A stretch of DNA of 64,000 bases from Podospora comata (GCA_017354895.1 CP071498.1:744001-808000); one strand, 5' to 3'. Numbered from the stretch's first letter, positions 26,340 to 37,639 are shown. The notes: generated by a model from the letters alone, not told the origin. Numbers and translations: made by a program.

Positions 26340-28124
26340 ATGGCCCCCCTCTCTTCCTCGACGGTCCTCGTCGCCGCTCTCCTGGCAACAACCACCCTTG
26401 CGCAATCCAACGTGCGAGTCTGGTCCTCCGTCGCTTGGATCCTCTACGGCGACCGCACCCCTTTGCTGTCAGACAACCCAACCCTCACCCCCCTCGGCGC
26501 GCAACAGCTCAAAGCCCAAGGCGCCGCCCTGCGAACCCGTTACCTTTGGAAATCCTCCCCTGACGACGACGACGACGACGATGACATCGATAGCAACGGC
26601 CTCGACGACATCGCCCCCATCCACGGAATAGAGCAATACACCATCAACAACCGCCAGCTCAGAGCCATGTCCACCACCGACACCTACAACATCGCCTCGG
26701 CCATGGCCTTCTTCCAAGGCCTCTACCCCCCCACTACCATCAAACCCTCCAACTCCACCGGCGGTGCCATCGCCGCCACCCTAGCAAACGGAACAACAAT
26801 GACCTACCCCCTCGACGGCTACCAATACCCCCAAATCCAAACCCTCTCCCGCCTCTTCAACCCAGACTCCGTCTACCTCGACGGCTCCTCCCACTGCCCT
26901 TCCTTTTTGCAGTCCATGGCCAGTTTTCCAAGCGAAGAAACCCCCTCGTCCAACCTCTCCACCTCTTCCTCCTTTTACGCAAGCCTCTACTCCCGCATCT
27001 TCAACTCTTCCTCCCTGCCCTTGGACCAGCTCGACTTTCTACAGGCCTACAACATCTACGACTACGCCGCCTACCACCACCTCCACAACCCGTTGCTATC
27101 TCCCCTTTTTGCCGAAGGTGAACTCCCCCGCCTCCGCTCCCTGGCCTCGAGCGAAATCCGCTCCCGCCACGGGAACCTCTCCCTCCCCATCAGGACCATC
27201 GCCGGGCGCACCTTGGCAAGCTACACAAAATCCCTGCTGGTAGACAACATCCGTTCGGCGGGTTCCACCAGCAAGCTCAACCTCCTCTTTTCGTCATTCG
27301 AGCCCTTTGTTGCGTTTTTTGCGCTGTCGAGGCTGGATGCAGGCGCGAGCAGGGAGCTGTTTCGTGAGCTCCCTTACCCGGGGGCGGTGATGCTTTTTGA
27401 GCTCTTCAGCACGGTGAATACGACCAAGGGGAGGGATGGGGAGGAGGAGTACCCCGAGGTTAAGGACCTGAAGGTGAGGTTTCTGTATAGGAATTCCAGT
27501 GCGAGCGAGGCGAGGTTGAGGGTTTATAGTTTGTTTGAGACGGGAGTGAACTACCCGACTTTAGAGTTTTTGGATTTTGAGAGGAAGATGGGGGGGGTGG
27601 GGGTCAGGGGGGTGGGAGGGGGTGGTGTGGGAGTTGTGGGTCGGGGGTTGGGTTTTGTGAGAGGCGGGGTGCTGTTGATGATGAGGGGGGTGGGAGGGGA
27701 GGTGTTATGGGCAGAGTGGAAGGGGGGGGATGGATCCTGCTGCTGCGGGGGCGGTTGGGGCGGCGGTCACGGTTGGGGTTTTGGGGTTGGTGACGGGGTT
27801 GGTGATGTGGTTGGGGGGGGTGAGGTTTTGTGCTGTTGGGAGGGGGGATGGGTTGAAGGGGGGTTCAAGGGGGATAGGAAGGGTGGGGATCAGGATGTGG
27901 AGTACGGCGGACGGGGGCAGAAGAAGGAGAGGGTGGGGAGTTGGGAGTTGAGGAATGGGAAGAAGGTGGTGGAGGGGGTTGGTGAGGGGGTGGAGGAAAC
28001 GGGGGCGAGGGTGGAGGTGCCTGATCAGAGTCATTTACGGGCTGTGGGGGGGAGATGGGAAGAGGATGATGATGATCGGTTGAGTTTGTATGGGCGGGAG
28101 CCAGTGAAGGCGCGGGAGTTTTAG
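26340..28124 (+). CDS. Histidine-phosphatase-like membrane protein, frame breaks
   Basis: The frame from ATG 26340 starts with a signal peptide (MAPLSSSTVLVAALLATTTL) and has the layout of fungal branch-2 histidine acid phosphatase homologues: GDRTPLLSD, LTPLGAQQLKAQGAALRTRY and several N-glycosylation sites. The usual RHG of active enzymes is LYG here (35-37), so catalysis is doubtful. An Asp run lies near residue 77. The continuous 594-codon frame is misleading after about 27590. The expected WCGSCG block is in a second frame (27623 onward), the transmembrane segment MDPAAAGAVGAAVTVGVLG is in a third (27730 onward), and the tail KERVGSWELR...EPVKAREF is back in the first. Each shift falls in runs of six to eight G. 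The gene is probably intact in nature and mis-called here, or it is decaying. Confidence 0.72.
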   Translation: MAPLSSSTVLVAALLATTTLAQSNVRVWSSVAWILYGDRTPLLSDNPTLTPLGAQQLKAQGAALRTRYLWKSSPDDDDDDDDIDSNGLDDIAPIHGIEQYTINNRQLRAMSTTDTYNIASAMAFFQGLYPPTTIKPSNSTGGAIAATLANGTTMTYPLDGYQYPQIQTLSRLFNPDSVYLDGSSHCPSFLQSMASFPSEETPSSNLSTSSSFYASLYSRIFNSSSLPLDQLDFLQAYNIYDYAAYHHLHNPLLSPLFAEGELPRLRSLASSEIRSRHGNLSLPIRTIAGRTLASYTKSLLVDNIRSAGSTSKLNLLFSSFEPFVAFFALSRLDAGASRELFRELPYPGAVMLFELFSTVNTTKGRDGEEEYPEVKDLKVRFLYRNSSASEARLRVYSLFETGVNYPTLEFLDFERKMGGVGVRGVGGGGVGVVGRGLGFVRGGVLLMMRGVGGEVLWAEWKGGDGSCCCGGGWGGGHGWGFGVGDGVGDVVGGGEVLCCWEGGWVEGGFKGDRKGGDQDVEYGGRGQKKERVGSWELRNGKKVVEGVGEGVEETGARVEVPDQSHLRAVGGRWEEDDDDRLSLYGREPVKAREF

Positions 28125-28634
28125 GTTCGAGTTTTTGGGTGAAGGGTAATGGGAGTTGGGATAGGTTGAAGGATGAGGCTGTTTTTTGGTCACCTTCTGG
28201 CATTCTCTTGATACCCCGTTTTGCTTTTTTTCTTCTTCTTCTTCTTTTTCTTCAGTTTTGAGTATACGTTCGTTTACTGGGTTGTTCTTTCGTTTGATGG
28301 GATGTGGAAGTTGAATACAAGAGATGGATGGATAGACCTTGCTTCTGTTGAGGATGGCGTTTTGGATATTTGAGGTTGACGTCTTGTGAAGGGGGATCGC
28401 TTGAGCATAGGGGCTTTGCATAAGGGCTTTGCATAAGGGGTTGAATTGTTTGACAGTCAGTACCTAGGGAATATGATATACCGCTGCTTTCACACTTCGA
28501 TTTCTCCAACTACTTTGGTGGTATCTCCAAGAGTGTGCATACTCATGTGAGCACTAAAGCTGGTGCCCAGCTGTTCATCTTGGGCAACAGATCTCAGTCT
28601 AACACCACATATGCACGATCAAGACGACAAAAGA
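28125..28634. other. Convergent spacer after the phosphatase-like gene
   Basis: The first ~100 bases keep the G-rich sense bias of the upstream gene. No gene seen; it contains a 13-bp tandem duplication. Confidence 0.4.
28411..28436. repeat. 13-bp tandem duplication
   Basis: GGGCTTTGCATAA occurs twice, head to tail and without mismatch, in non-coding DNA. Confidence 0.95.
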
Positions 28635-29152
28635 CTATTCATTCCCGCCAACCGCGTGGCAACAGTCGCAGCAGCGGCGGGTAGCAACGGAGGCCAGGAC
28701 AAAAAAAATAAAATATAAAATATAAAATAAAAAATACAAAAAAGTGGTCACTAGGAAAACTGCGGACTGTGCCGCTGACCACTGGTATCGTGTTTTGCAG
28801 GGCCCGGAACTTGTGCTATCGGACATCCCGCAGGTTCTTTTGTGTGGGGTAATCTTGGGATGTTGGTTTGAGAAGTGAATCCATGTGCGAGCGTAAGGAA
28901 TTCGCATGTTCTATAAGAAGTCAAAAGAGAGAGAGAGAGAGAGAGAGGAAAGGGGACGCTTACCTGACAGATCGGACAGAGCAAGCCACGTGGCTTGCGA
29001 GTAGGAGATGTCGGTTTTTCGGAGAGAGGGAGATTGGCGTGCGGCGTAGGGGGAGGGTGTCCGAAATTGAGGTTGTGTTGAGCATGGAAACTGTATCGGT
29101 AAAGTAGGTAGCGAAGATTGACCTCCTCGGTGAGGCTGGTTGTGGATTGCAT
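28635..29152 (-). CDS. Candidate small two-exon gene, unknown
   Basis: A possible model joins exon 29152-28964 to exon 28910-28635 across a 53-nt intron (GTAAGC...TTATAG, phase 0) for 154 residues. Exon 1 is convincing in composition and ends RKPRGLLCPICQ directly at the donor. Exon 2 contains RIPYARTWIHFSNQHP and RTCG, so Cys and His residues could form a zinc site, and then a hydrophobic stretch made by an AT-rich simple sequence (28708-28742). That last part may be artificial, and another splice or an earlier stop is possible. The intron holds a CT/GA dinucleotide run. I recognise no family; the gene itself is uncertain. Confidence 0.38.
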
Positions 29153-29649
29153 TTTTCTTGAGTGAGGCCGAGGTGCCTGTGCGGTTCAGAGGTAAGGAAC
29201 GAGGAGGTGTGTACTCAGCGGAAGGAAAACGAGATGCCGGAGAAACAATATCAACAACCTCCGGGTGGGACCGGCACCGATCCGACAGTCCCGGCTCACC
29301 TCCGGCGTCTCATATCCAATGACGTCAATCTAGCTGAGAAAGCAATGTTATCCAAAACGCACAGAATGAAACGGAGAAAGTAAAAACATCAAGAGCCAGG
29401 AAATAGCAACAAAAAAAAAAGAAGTGACGAGAAAAAGCAGGGGTATCATTCTCCAGCGCCAACTCCGGCTATCCTTCCCTCCTCAGCCCAAGCAACCCGT
29501 TCTCCGTCCTCGGTCCCACATCTACCACCCTCTGTTCTCCGTATTGATGCCCTAGGTTTCCCATGGATACCTCGACCATCCCTTGCAATGGCGCAAAGTT
29601 TGATCATGCAAAACGAGTTGCTGCTGTTGATGTGTGCCAGTGACTCGTC
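29153..29649. other. Spacer between two minus-strand genes
   Basis: No gene seen. The right part is the 3' flank of the secreted-protein gene and the left part the promoter of the doubtful small gene. Confidence 0.4.
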
Positions 29650-30359
29650 TTAGTCCTTCTTGCACACGCCATCATCGCAGATGACACGGAAACCCTATCA
29701 CAAACACATTCAGTATATCTTCGCTCTTCTCACAAATCATCATCAACTCCCGTCCAACTCACCAAAAGCTTCCCCGGCTTCCCCTCCTTGGCACAATCCG
29801 CTCCCCCCGCAATAGGGAAATGTCTCGTGAGCGTCGGCAAAAACGTCGTAGGCGAAGAATTAAACATGATCGGCCCGTTGGGAGCTCTCTTGCGGAAGTA
29901 GTGAATGGTATCCTCGAACCTCTCTGTCAGACCCACATCCGTAGTCCCGCGCTCCCCGAAGCCAACTCCGGTGCCATCCCAGCAGTCAATATCCGCGAAT
30001 TGCGCCTCCAGCACGGAAAGGGGCTGCTCGGGACCAAAGAGGACCATACGGACGTTGTAGCCGGAGTTGACGAGGAGATTGGTATCGTTTGCTAGGATGG
30101 CTTCGATCATTTTGGGGTCGAATCCGCCGGCTTTGACGATGGGGTGGTAAGGGGGGATGCCAACCAGGAGGAGGTTTGCTTCGCCGCATTGGACGGGGCG
30201 GGGGTGGAAGAAGAATTTGTCGATGTTGGCGTTGTTGACATCGGTGGTGTTGTCCACGGCACGGGGGGTATGGCTGATGTGGGGGATGGTCGGGAGGTGG
30301 CCGATGTTGATGGCCATGACTGTGGTCAGGAGGACCAGGGTGAGGAGGAAGTTGATCAT
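29650..30359 (-). CDS. Conserved secreted protein of unknown function
   Basis: Exons 30359-29763 and 29694-29650 are joined over a 68-nt intron (GTGAGT...GATAG, phase 0) and encode 213 residues. The chosen ATG gives a compact signal peptide MINFLLTLVLLTTVMA. An ATG 17 codons upstream (30410) would add a basic leader and is less likely. The mature part contains DKFFFHPRPVQCGEANLLLV, GFDPKMIEAIL, NVRMVLFGPEQPLSVLE and a C-terminal GFRVICDDGVCKKD with two cysteines. I recall this pattern from uncharacterised fungal proteins with no assigned activity. Cysteines suggest disulfides in an extracellular or vacuolar protein. Confidence 0.8.
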
Positions 30360-32067
30360 GATGATTGGGTCGTGAACCAAATAACGAAGGATTGGAAACT
30401 TCAGGTGCATTGGTGGGATGGAGAAGAGAGAGGGCTGTGAAGGGAGGTTTGGTGGCAGTGAAAGCAGACCAGAGCTGTGCGGACTGAGTTATTGTTGTGG
30501 TTGAAAGAGAGAGGGCAGAAGAAGGGAAAGGAGGAGAATAAATACTCGAGGATCCTGTGATTCACCCTGAAGAGAGATCCGCTTTAGTCGCTGCTTGCTC
30601 TCGACACCCAGATCAGACGAATCAGGTGAACGGAGTGAACAGTGAATATATCACGAGGGCAGCGTACAGTACGTATCCTGGGGCGTGATCAACACTTGCT
30701 CCGCTTCCTGGTCAGTTTGGCGGTGAATGGCTGTCGAATAATTTCATCTGATGTCTGAACTTCGCCCTTTTATCTCTTCAGCTTCGTCGGCGCTTCAGCC
30801 AAAGACATGGTAAGTGAATAGTTATGTGCTTGAAACAAGTCAGTATAAAGCCAATGAGAGACTCTCTTGTCAGTGAATAAGGTGCCAACAAGCAGAATTG
30901 AATGAGATACGAGGATATGCTGGCAACGGGGGAGAAGGAGATATACTACTAAAATCACAGCAGAGAGATGAAAATGACCACGATGGCAGCGGGGTATATT
31001 GGATGAATCATGTCATTTATCAAGCGATAACTCTCCGTGACCGCTCCCTCTTGGTGTGATAGAGAGCCCCGTAAATGGGACCTGGGAGAAAGGCAACCCA
31101 GTGATCAATCACAGAAATAATTCACACCTACGGAAGCCAAGGGTGCTGATAGTCTCGGTCTTCCAAAGAACAAAGCAGCTGTGGTTTGCTCCACGTCCCT
31201 ATCCTCGAGTCTCAAACTAGGTATCCATTAATGAAACCCATGGGAAGACGCCGTTTACATCTTACATGCACCCATCTCGACCAAGCTGTTGAGGCACCAG
31301 AATCTTTGTGACCCATATTCATTCACAATCAGGTCCCCTGATGATATCTCAACCTTGTAGCATTGGCCAAAGTCAAACCTAAGAAACAGAAGCGGACACT
31401 TAATTCTGACGGTAATACAAGCCAGCCCAACGCGCCGGTGAGGTCAACTGCAAGACCCAGACAACATAGGCACAATTGGGCCGATGCTCAAAGCGCGGCA
31501 GCACTGAGTGGAAACACCTGCCAGCCAGACTTACACCAGAGAATGGAGCAAGACAAACCACAGTAACATGAAGGTGGACGCCAATTGCCCCCGAGATCCG
31601 GCGGCGAGATTCCCACTTCGCAGTTTACCATCAAATATCACAACAAAAAAATTTAATCCCCTCCCATTCACCAAAAAGGCTAAAGTCAACTGCAACAGTG
31701 CTATAGAAGAACCAAGTAAGGAAGCGAAGGTGGTATCAGGTATCATGAACCAAAAAGTCCTAGCAACTACCAATCCAAAAAAGCAAGACGCAAACTGCCA
31801 AGATGGCATCTCTCTCGCTGGCACGCTCTCTTTTCTCATAAACCCCCTCATTAAACCATCGTCATCATGCCAGTCCATGACTCACTTCCTTCCACCCATT
31901 CCGATCCATGTACAAAAAAAGGGGGTATCAACTGTGATCGCGGCGGCGGGGTATAGTAAAATCATAATGTTGTATCGTTTCGTCTCTTTTTTCGTGTGTT
32001 TTTTTTTTCTTTTCCCGCTCATTTTCATGATTTGGTCTTCAGAAATCTCCGCCATCAACCATTCGAC
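30360..32067. other. Intergenic region, no gene recognised
   Basis: The 1.7 kb include the promoter of the secreted-protein gene, with a TATTTAT box near 30540 on the minus strand, and the 3' flank of the stomatin gene. Frames of up to 199 codons (31508-32107, plus) lack domain-like sequence and overlap the stomatin 3' end. Confidence 0.4.
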
Positions 32068-33185
32068 TCAGATATTCTCAATAATCCGGGCATTAATCGC
32101 CTGCTGAAAGCCGGGATCAGTACTGCTGCTCCCCTCGTCAAAAGTGTTGTAGTTCTTATTTCCCGACCCCCCAGCCAGCGAATTCTCGAATTGTTGGGTG
32201 CTCGGCATAGTCTGATTAGCAGCAGGCAAGAAAATAACCTTGCTGTTCGCACTCTTGGCCATGGCCTGCATCGCCTCCAGGTAGCGAATCTGCATGGCAG
32301 GGGCAGAAGACAAGATATCAGCCGCCTGCCTCATCAGCTTGGCAGCCTCGACCTCTGCCTTGGCGGCAATGATCTTGCTTTCACCGATCCTCTTGGACTG
32401 GGCGGCCATGGAAAGAGATTCCTGGAGTTCGTTGCTGAAGATGATGTCCTTGATGAGCATGCTCTCCACCTGGACACCCCAGCCGGCGGCGACGTCTTCG
32501 ATGATTTCCCCGATGGACTGGGCGAGTTCCTCGCGGCGCTCGATGACGTCTTGGAGGACGCGGGCGCCGACGACGTGGCGGAGGGTGGTTTGGGTGCGCT
32601 CGATGAGGGCTTGGCGGACATTGGTGATGCCGAAGGCGGCCTTGTGGGGGGCTACGATGTGGTAGTAGATGACCGAGGTGAGGTGGACACTGACGTTGTC
32701 TTTGGTCATGCAGACTTGCTTGGGGACTTCGACGATCTGGATCTTGACGTCGACTTGGATGAGGTTCTCGGACAAGGGGTTGACTTTGACGAGACCGGGG
32801 TCGACAGCCTTGTAGAATTTGCCGAACTTGGTGACGAGACCGACGTGGCCTTGGCCGACGGATTTGTATGGGTTGGGGCAGCAGACGCAGCATGGGACTG
32901 CACCGAGGGTGCCGATGAGAGTACCGATGCCGTTAACTAGAGGGTTGAGTGGTGTTAGCTGCGGTGAAGCTCCCGAAGTTTGTGTTGCTGTATCATCAAG
33001 TACACACCCATGCTGCCATACCAGCCCTTGGGGTTAGCATTTGCGTCGACGACCGTGGCATAGCTTCTCTGCAAATCCTCAGGCTTGGGAGGAACCACAG
33101 CCACCATGTTGCCCTGAGGCTTGAAACCGCTATTGAGTGTCTCTGAGCCCTTGCCCTTGGGGATGCTCTGAGTGTCGCTGGCCAT
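32068..33185 (-). CDS. Stomatin-like Band 7 (SPFH) membrane protein
   Basis: Exons 33185-33008 and 32936-32068 are joined across a 71-nt intron (phase 1) for 348 residues. SPFH proteins form oligomeric membrane scaffolds. A short hydrophobic hairpin (IGTLIGTLGAVPCCVCCPNP) with clustered cysteines, likely palmitoylated, precedes the SPFH domain: GHVGLVTKFGKFYKAVDPGL, DNVSVHLTSVIYYHIV, RTQTTLRHVVGARVLQDVIE. A coiled coil follows (IAAKAEVEAAKLMRQAADIL). The tail QQFENSLAGGSG is polar. This architecture fits fungal stomatins rather than mitochondrial prohibitins, though organelle targeting cannot be read from sequence. No residues seem to be missing. Confidence 0.92.
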
Positions 33186-35902
33186 GTTGGGGGATGGCGA
33201 TGAATTTTGGGAAGGCGTCAGATGGTTAGACTTTCTAGAATGTCGATCTGGCTAGACGGGAAACGGAGGATGTGCCACAAGTCTTATACGTCCCGAGACG
33301 AAGGAACAGCTCGGGGGATGGCGGATGGTCAGGAGACTGAAGAGCAGCTTTGGCGGGGCAGAGAGCTCTCGATGGCGGCAGGGATATGGTGGGTCCATGC
33401 AATGGCAATGGGCGATGACCCACTGTGGGTCTGGGGATCGCCCCACCAGGCTGCCACCCATCCGTTGAACACCGGGCCGTGCCCAGCAAGCCTACGCCCG
33501 ACCCAAAAGCACTTTTTACAAGCCACAAGATGTCCGAATTCCTACACACGAAAGATACGAGCAGACAGCCCTGCTCTCGGAGAGGCTCTGTTCCATAATT
33601 CTCTCACGCCCAAACTGGCTTCTATCCCGATTCAAAGTCGCAGATTTTAAAAACTTCATGGCCTGATGAGCTACACACACACACATACACACACAGTGCA
33701 GGAGACGATCGGCTGGCCAGCAACAATGGATTGCCAAGGTCTTGGGGTGTGGTTTGCACAGCACACCACTTCCAGATACAGAGGTCATGACGCAGTTCTA
33801 CAGTCAACCGCACTCCCGCAACGATTGAGTTGAAGGGGAGCAAATATTGGATCGGTGGCTGTGCAAAGCTCTCTGCTTTTACGAAGTGCCGAATTCCGAC
33901 GACGGCCGTGTTTTGTTCACCACCAACGGATGAGGTTGCGCTGGATAATGTCACTCGGTGATTTTGACTGCCAACTGGGGCGGACACCGCTCGGACAACA
34001 GGTCTGGTATGACACATGGAATGTAACACAGCATGACAGCATGTTGTGTCTAATTCTACTGTCTAGCGTTCCTTCCGAAGCCATCATGGTCAAAAGAATG
34101 CCTCGTCCATCTTCAGGAACATGCGCCTTGGCAACGCCGCAATTGTTAGGCCTGTCGAGGGGTTGGCCATCATTTTCAGTATCACATGAGGTAGAGCACT
34201 GCCGCTAACTTGGTTGGAACCAAGAACAATGCGAACTCCGAGCCCGAATAAGCAAGGCGCAAAAGCTTGCCATGGAATAAGCCCAGGTCCCTCAACCGTC
34301 ACCCGGGAATAACAACCTCAACTTTCCATATGAGATGGCCCGCACGTGGCTGATCATGTGGCAACTGGCATCTTTTTGTTTCCAGAAATCCTTCCACTTG
34401 GCATTTCCCGACGATCATTTTTCAACTTTTTATACCAAGGCTGTGTGGGCTAATAGGATTATTATCGGGCTCATCGGGCTGCCAGTCAGCAAAACCGCCT
34501 TGGTGGCTTCGAGGCAGATCGGTCCGGGTACCGTGTAGGAATCTCAACACTGCAACAGCGCCATTGAAGGAGTGGATAGCCATCTGGTTTAGCTGGGTCT
34601 TGATGCAGACGGTGAGCTTTGTGACCAGGTATGCAATTTCCAAGTGCTGGCATAGCCGCTCCTTCGATGGCATCAAGACCACGGACTATTGGGCTACCGC
34701 AAATACGAATGTATCGTGAAAGAGTTGGCCGGTTGCAATTCATCACTAATCGAGACGACGTCAACAAGGGTCGTCGAGCCGTTGGTGACATTCAAGTGTT
34801 AGCGAGTATGCTTTACGGGATAGAAAAGCTTTACCAACAGCTACACAGCCCCTAAAAGTATTGCAGCAAAAAGCATTACCTGTACGAGTTACCCAAAACG
34901 GAAGTGCTGAATAAATCCAGTTCAATCTGGTAGCCAAGCTCATCTGTCTATCTGCCTTTAACATCTCTTCCAGTAGCATATATACAACATCGAACTGGTC
35001 ATTCCCCAATGGCCATAACAAAAACAATAAGTTCAATGCCAAAGCAAAAGTTGACAAGAAAAGAAGGTCGCAAAAAAGAGCAAAAGCTCACCGGTCAACC
35101 GCCTCGACCCACATCAAAATGGAGGAAGGTGAATATCCCTTCGGGATATTCGAGGAGCTTACCGCTAGGCCATTTGGCTTTGTGGTTTGCCCGCTGCTCC
35201 TGTTGAATTCTGAGCGGTGGGAGAGGTGTATGTACTGGGGTTGCTCCTTTGCCTGCTTGTGTGGGAGTCGTGTGATGGTGTTGCTCTGGGTGAGAACCCT
35301 GATGGGCAGCTGCTGGGCCACTGCTCTGGACCACCAGCGAGACTCCCTCACTGCGAAGCTCATCATAAGAAGAGAATTAACATGATTGAATCTCTCGTCA
35401 ACTCATGGTTAATGTCTAAGTGCACAGTCCTCCCTCTTATCCTGTCCAGCACAGTCCCCGTAGCCATCCCCCCCGGGCAATTATCAGATTTCCCCGGATT
35501 TTTTTATGCCGATCATTCCTTGGCATTCGCGGCGCAGGCTACCAGCGGTTTGAAGGTCATTTGATCAACAACCTGGGAACCGTCAACCCATTCCAAGACA
35601 ACACAGTGCACACACAACACACCTCCATCACCGCTGTCGTGCAACGGTTTTGACACTTTTGTCTGGCGGTTGACACAATCGTTCCACAGAAACCTCGGAG
35701 ACTTTTATTGGCATCCTTGCACCATTATCAATTCGTCTCACTCTTTCTTCGCAGTCTCGCGCGCGCGGTGACGTGGATGAAGATGCGCCAGGCAAGAAAG
35801 ACGGTACACGCGATCTAGTTCTCTGGCGGGTAGGTATATCCGCCTGCGTGTGCCTGTTCCAACATCCTTCTCGATTTCTGACCTCCCGCAACCACCATCA
35901 CC
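33186..35902. other. Divergent intergenic region, 2.7 kb
   Basis: The region separates divergent stomatin and mch1 genes. It contains a CA repeat near 33674-33696 and a perfect 9-bp inverted repeat GAATATCCC/GGGATATTC at 35131-35151. An 88-codon plus-strand frame (35119-35385) spans that hairpin; it has no recognisable features and is not called. Confidence 0.4.
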
Positions 35903-37639
35903 ATGTCCTCAACCACCACCCCCCTCCTCCACCGCATCCCCTCCACCTCCACCCTCGGCCCCGCCAGCTCCGACACCACCTCCCTCCGCTCCCTCCCGTC
36001 CTCCCGCTACCGCCGCCGTCCCAGACCAACCGCCACCCGCCGCGCCCTCCTCCTCTCCTTCCTCTCCTCCCTCCTCTCCTCCCTCTCAGCCGGCTCGATC
36101 ACAATCTTCTCCCTCTACGCCCCCACCTTCCAATCAACCCTCCACTACTCCCAATACCGCATCAACGGCCTCGCCTCGGCCGCCTCCATCGCAATGTACA
36201 TACCCGTCTCCCTCCTGGGCTACTACTGCGACCGCGTCGGCCCCGCCCCCCTCTCCCTCCTCTCCGCAGTCTTCTTCGGCCTCGGTTACGCAGGCGCGGC
36301 GCTGTTCTTTTACTGGGGACAACAGGGGGATCCGGAGGGGGTGTACTGGGGCTTGGTGGGGAGTTTTGTCGGGATAGGGGTTGGCACGTGTAGCATGTAC
36401 CTCAGTGCTGTGGCGACGTGCGCAAAGAATTTTGGGAGGGGGAGGCACAGGGGGTTGGCGTTGGCGGTGCCGATTGCGGCGTTTGGGTTGAGTGGCATGT
36501 GGTTGAGTCAGGTGGGGGATAGGCTTTTTTCTTTGGACACACCCGGGGATTTGGGAGGGAAAAAGGTTGATGTTGTCAGGTTCTTTGGGTTTTTGGCTAT
36601 ATTGTTGGTGATCGTGGGGGTGGTTGGGGCGGTGGGGTTGAGGATAGTGGATGAGCAGGAGTTGATCGAGGAGGCGGTGGAAGAGTTAGAGAGGAGTGGG
36701 ATCTTGGATGGGAGTCGGATGTTGGGGAATGGGGTTACGAGGGAGGGGTACGGGGGTGTGGATGTTGATGAGGAGCGAGAAGAGGAGGACATGATTGGGG
36801 CCGGGATTTTGGATCCGAGAAAAGATCAGGAAGAGGATAAAAAGATCAAGACTTGGGTGTTGAATGCGGAGACGAGGAGGTTTTTGACGGACCATACCAT
36901 GTGGTTGTTTGCGTTTGGCTTCTTCTTCATGATTGGACCGGGGGAGGCGTTTATCAATAATATGGGGACCGTGATCAAGACGTTGTATGATCCGGAATTG
37001 AGGGTTGGTGGTGGTGCTGGGGAGCATGAGACGTCTGCGGCGACCCATGTGAGCATTGTTGGGATCACGAGCACGATTGTCAGGCTGCTGACGGGGACGT
37101 TGACGGATTTGCTCGCGCCGAGTCCGCAGGCGGGACATGTCCAGATTGCCTCCAGCACTGAACTTGAGAGAAAAAGATTCTCGGTTTCGAGGGTGGTGTT
37201 TTTGCTGTTTTTTGCCCTGATGCTTTCTCTGGGGCTGGCGGGGTTGGCGGCGGGGTGGGTGCAAGACCACGGGGAGAGGTTCTGGGTGATTTCGGGGCTG
37301 GTCGGGGCCGGGTACGGCGCCGTGTTTAGCCTGACGCCCATCATCATCACGGTGATCTGGGGGGTGGAGAACTTTGCGACGAACTGGGGGATTGTGGCCA
37401 TGTTTCCGGCGCTGGGGGCGACGATGTGGGGGTTGGTGTATTCGGCTGTTTACCAGGAGGGGGCGAGGAGGCAGTCAGTTGTTGGGGAAGAGGATGGGGG
37501 GAATAATCTGTGTTATGGGGTTGAGTGCTATGCGAGCGCGTTCTGGGCCATGGCGGGGAGTGTCTGGGTTGCGTGTGGGTTGGTGTTGTGGGCGTGGAAG
37601 GGGAGGGGTGGGTGGTCGCAGAGGGGGGTGGTGGTTTGA
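35903..37639 (+). CDS. mch1: MCH1-type major facilitator transporter
   Basis: A single exon encodes 578 residues with about twelve membrane segments. It belongs to the monocarboxylate-permease-like MCH1 group, whose substrate is uncertain; the yeast member is vacuolar. Seen here are a polar N-terminus, the first helix region (LLLSFLSSLLSSLSAGSITI), LGYYCDRVGPAPLSLL as the conserved loop 2-3, and an acidic central loop (EEREEEDMIGAGILD). TMWLFAFGFFFMIGPGEAFI, NNMGTVIKTL and STIVRLLTGTLTDLLAP are typical of MCH1 proteins. The sense strand is strongly C-rich up to about 36290 and strongly G-rich after it, but the frame remains intact. Confidence 0.9.
   Translation: MSSTTTPLLHRIPSTSTLGPASSDTTSLRSLPSSRYRRRPRPTATRRALLLSFLSSLLSSLSAGSITIFSLYAPTFQSTLHYSQYRINGLASAASIAMYIPVSLLGYYCDRVGPAPLSLLSAVFFGLGYAGAALFFYWGQQGDPEGVYWGLVGSFVGIGVGTCSMYLSAVATCAKNFGRGRHRGLALAVPIAAFGLSGMWLSQVGDRLFSLDTPGDLGGKKVDVVRFFGFLAILLVIVGVVGAVGLRIVDEQELIEEAVEELERSGILDGSRMLGNGVTREGYGGVDVDEEREEEDMIGAGILDPRKDQEEDKKIKTWVLNAETRRFLTDHTMWLFAFGFFFMIGPGEAFINNMGTVIKTLYDPELRVGGGAGEHETSAATHVSIVGITSTIVRLLTGTLTDLLAPSPQAGHVQIASSTELERKRFSVSRVVFLLFFALMLSLGLAGLAAGWVQDHGERFWVISGLVGAGYGAVFSLTPIIITVIWGVENFATNWGIVAMFPALGATMWGLVYSAVYQEGARRQSVVGEEDGGNNLCYGVECYASAFWAMAGSVWVACGLVLWAWKGRGGWSQRGVVV

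Noticed and set aside
35119-35385. Small plus-strand frame containing a 9-bp hairpin
   Set aside because: 88 codons with an unusual Cys/Trp content, no motif and no splice or promoter support; the hairpin alone does not show a function.
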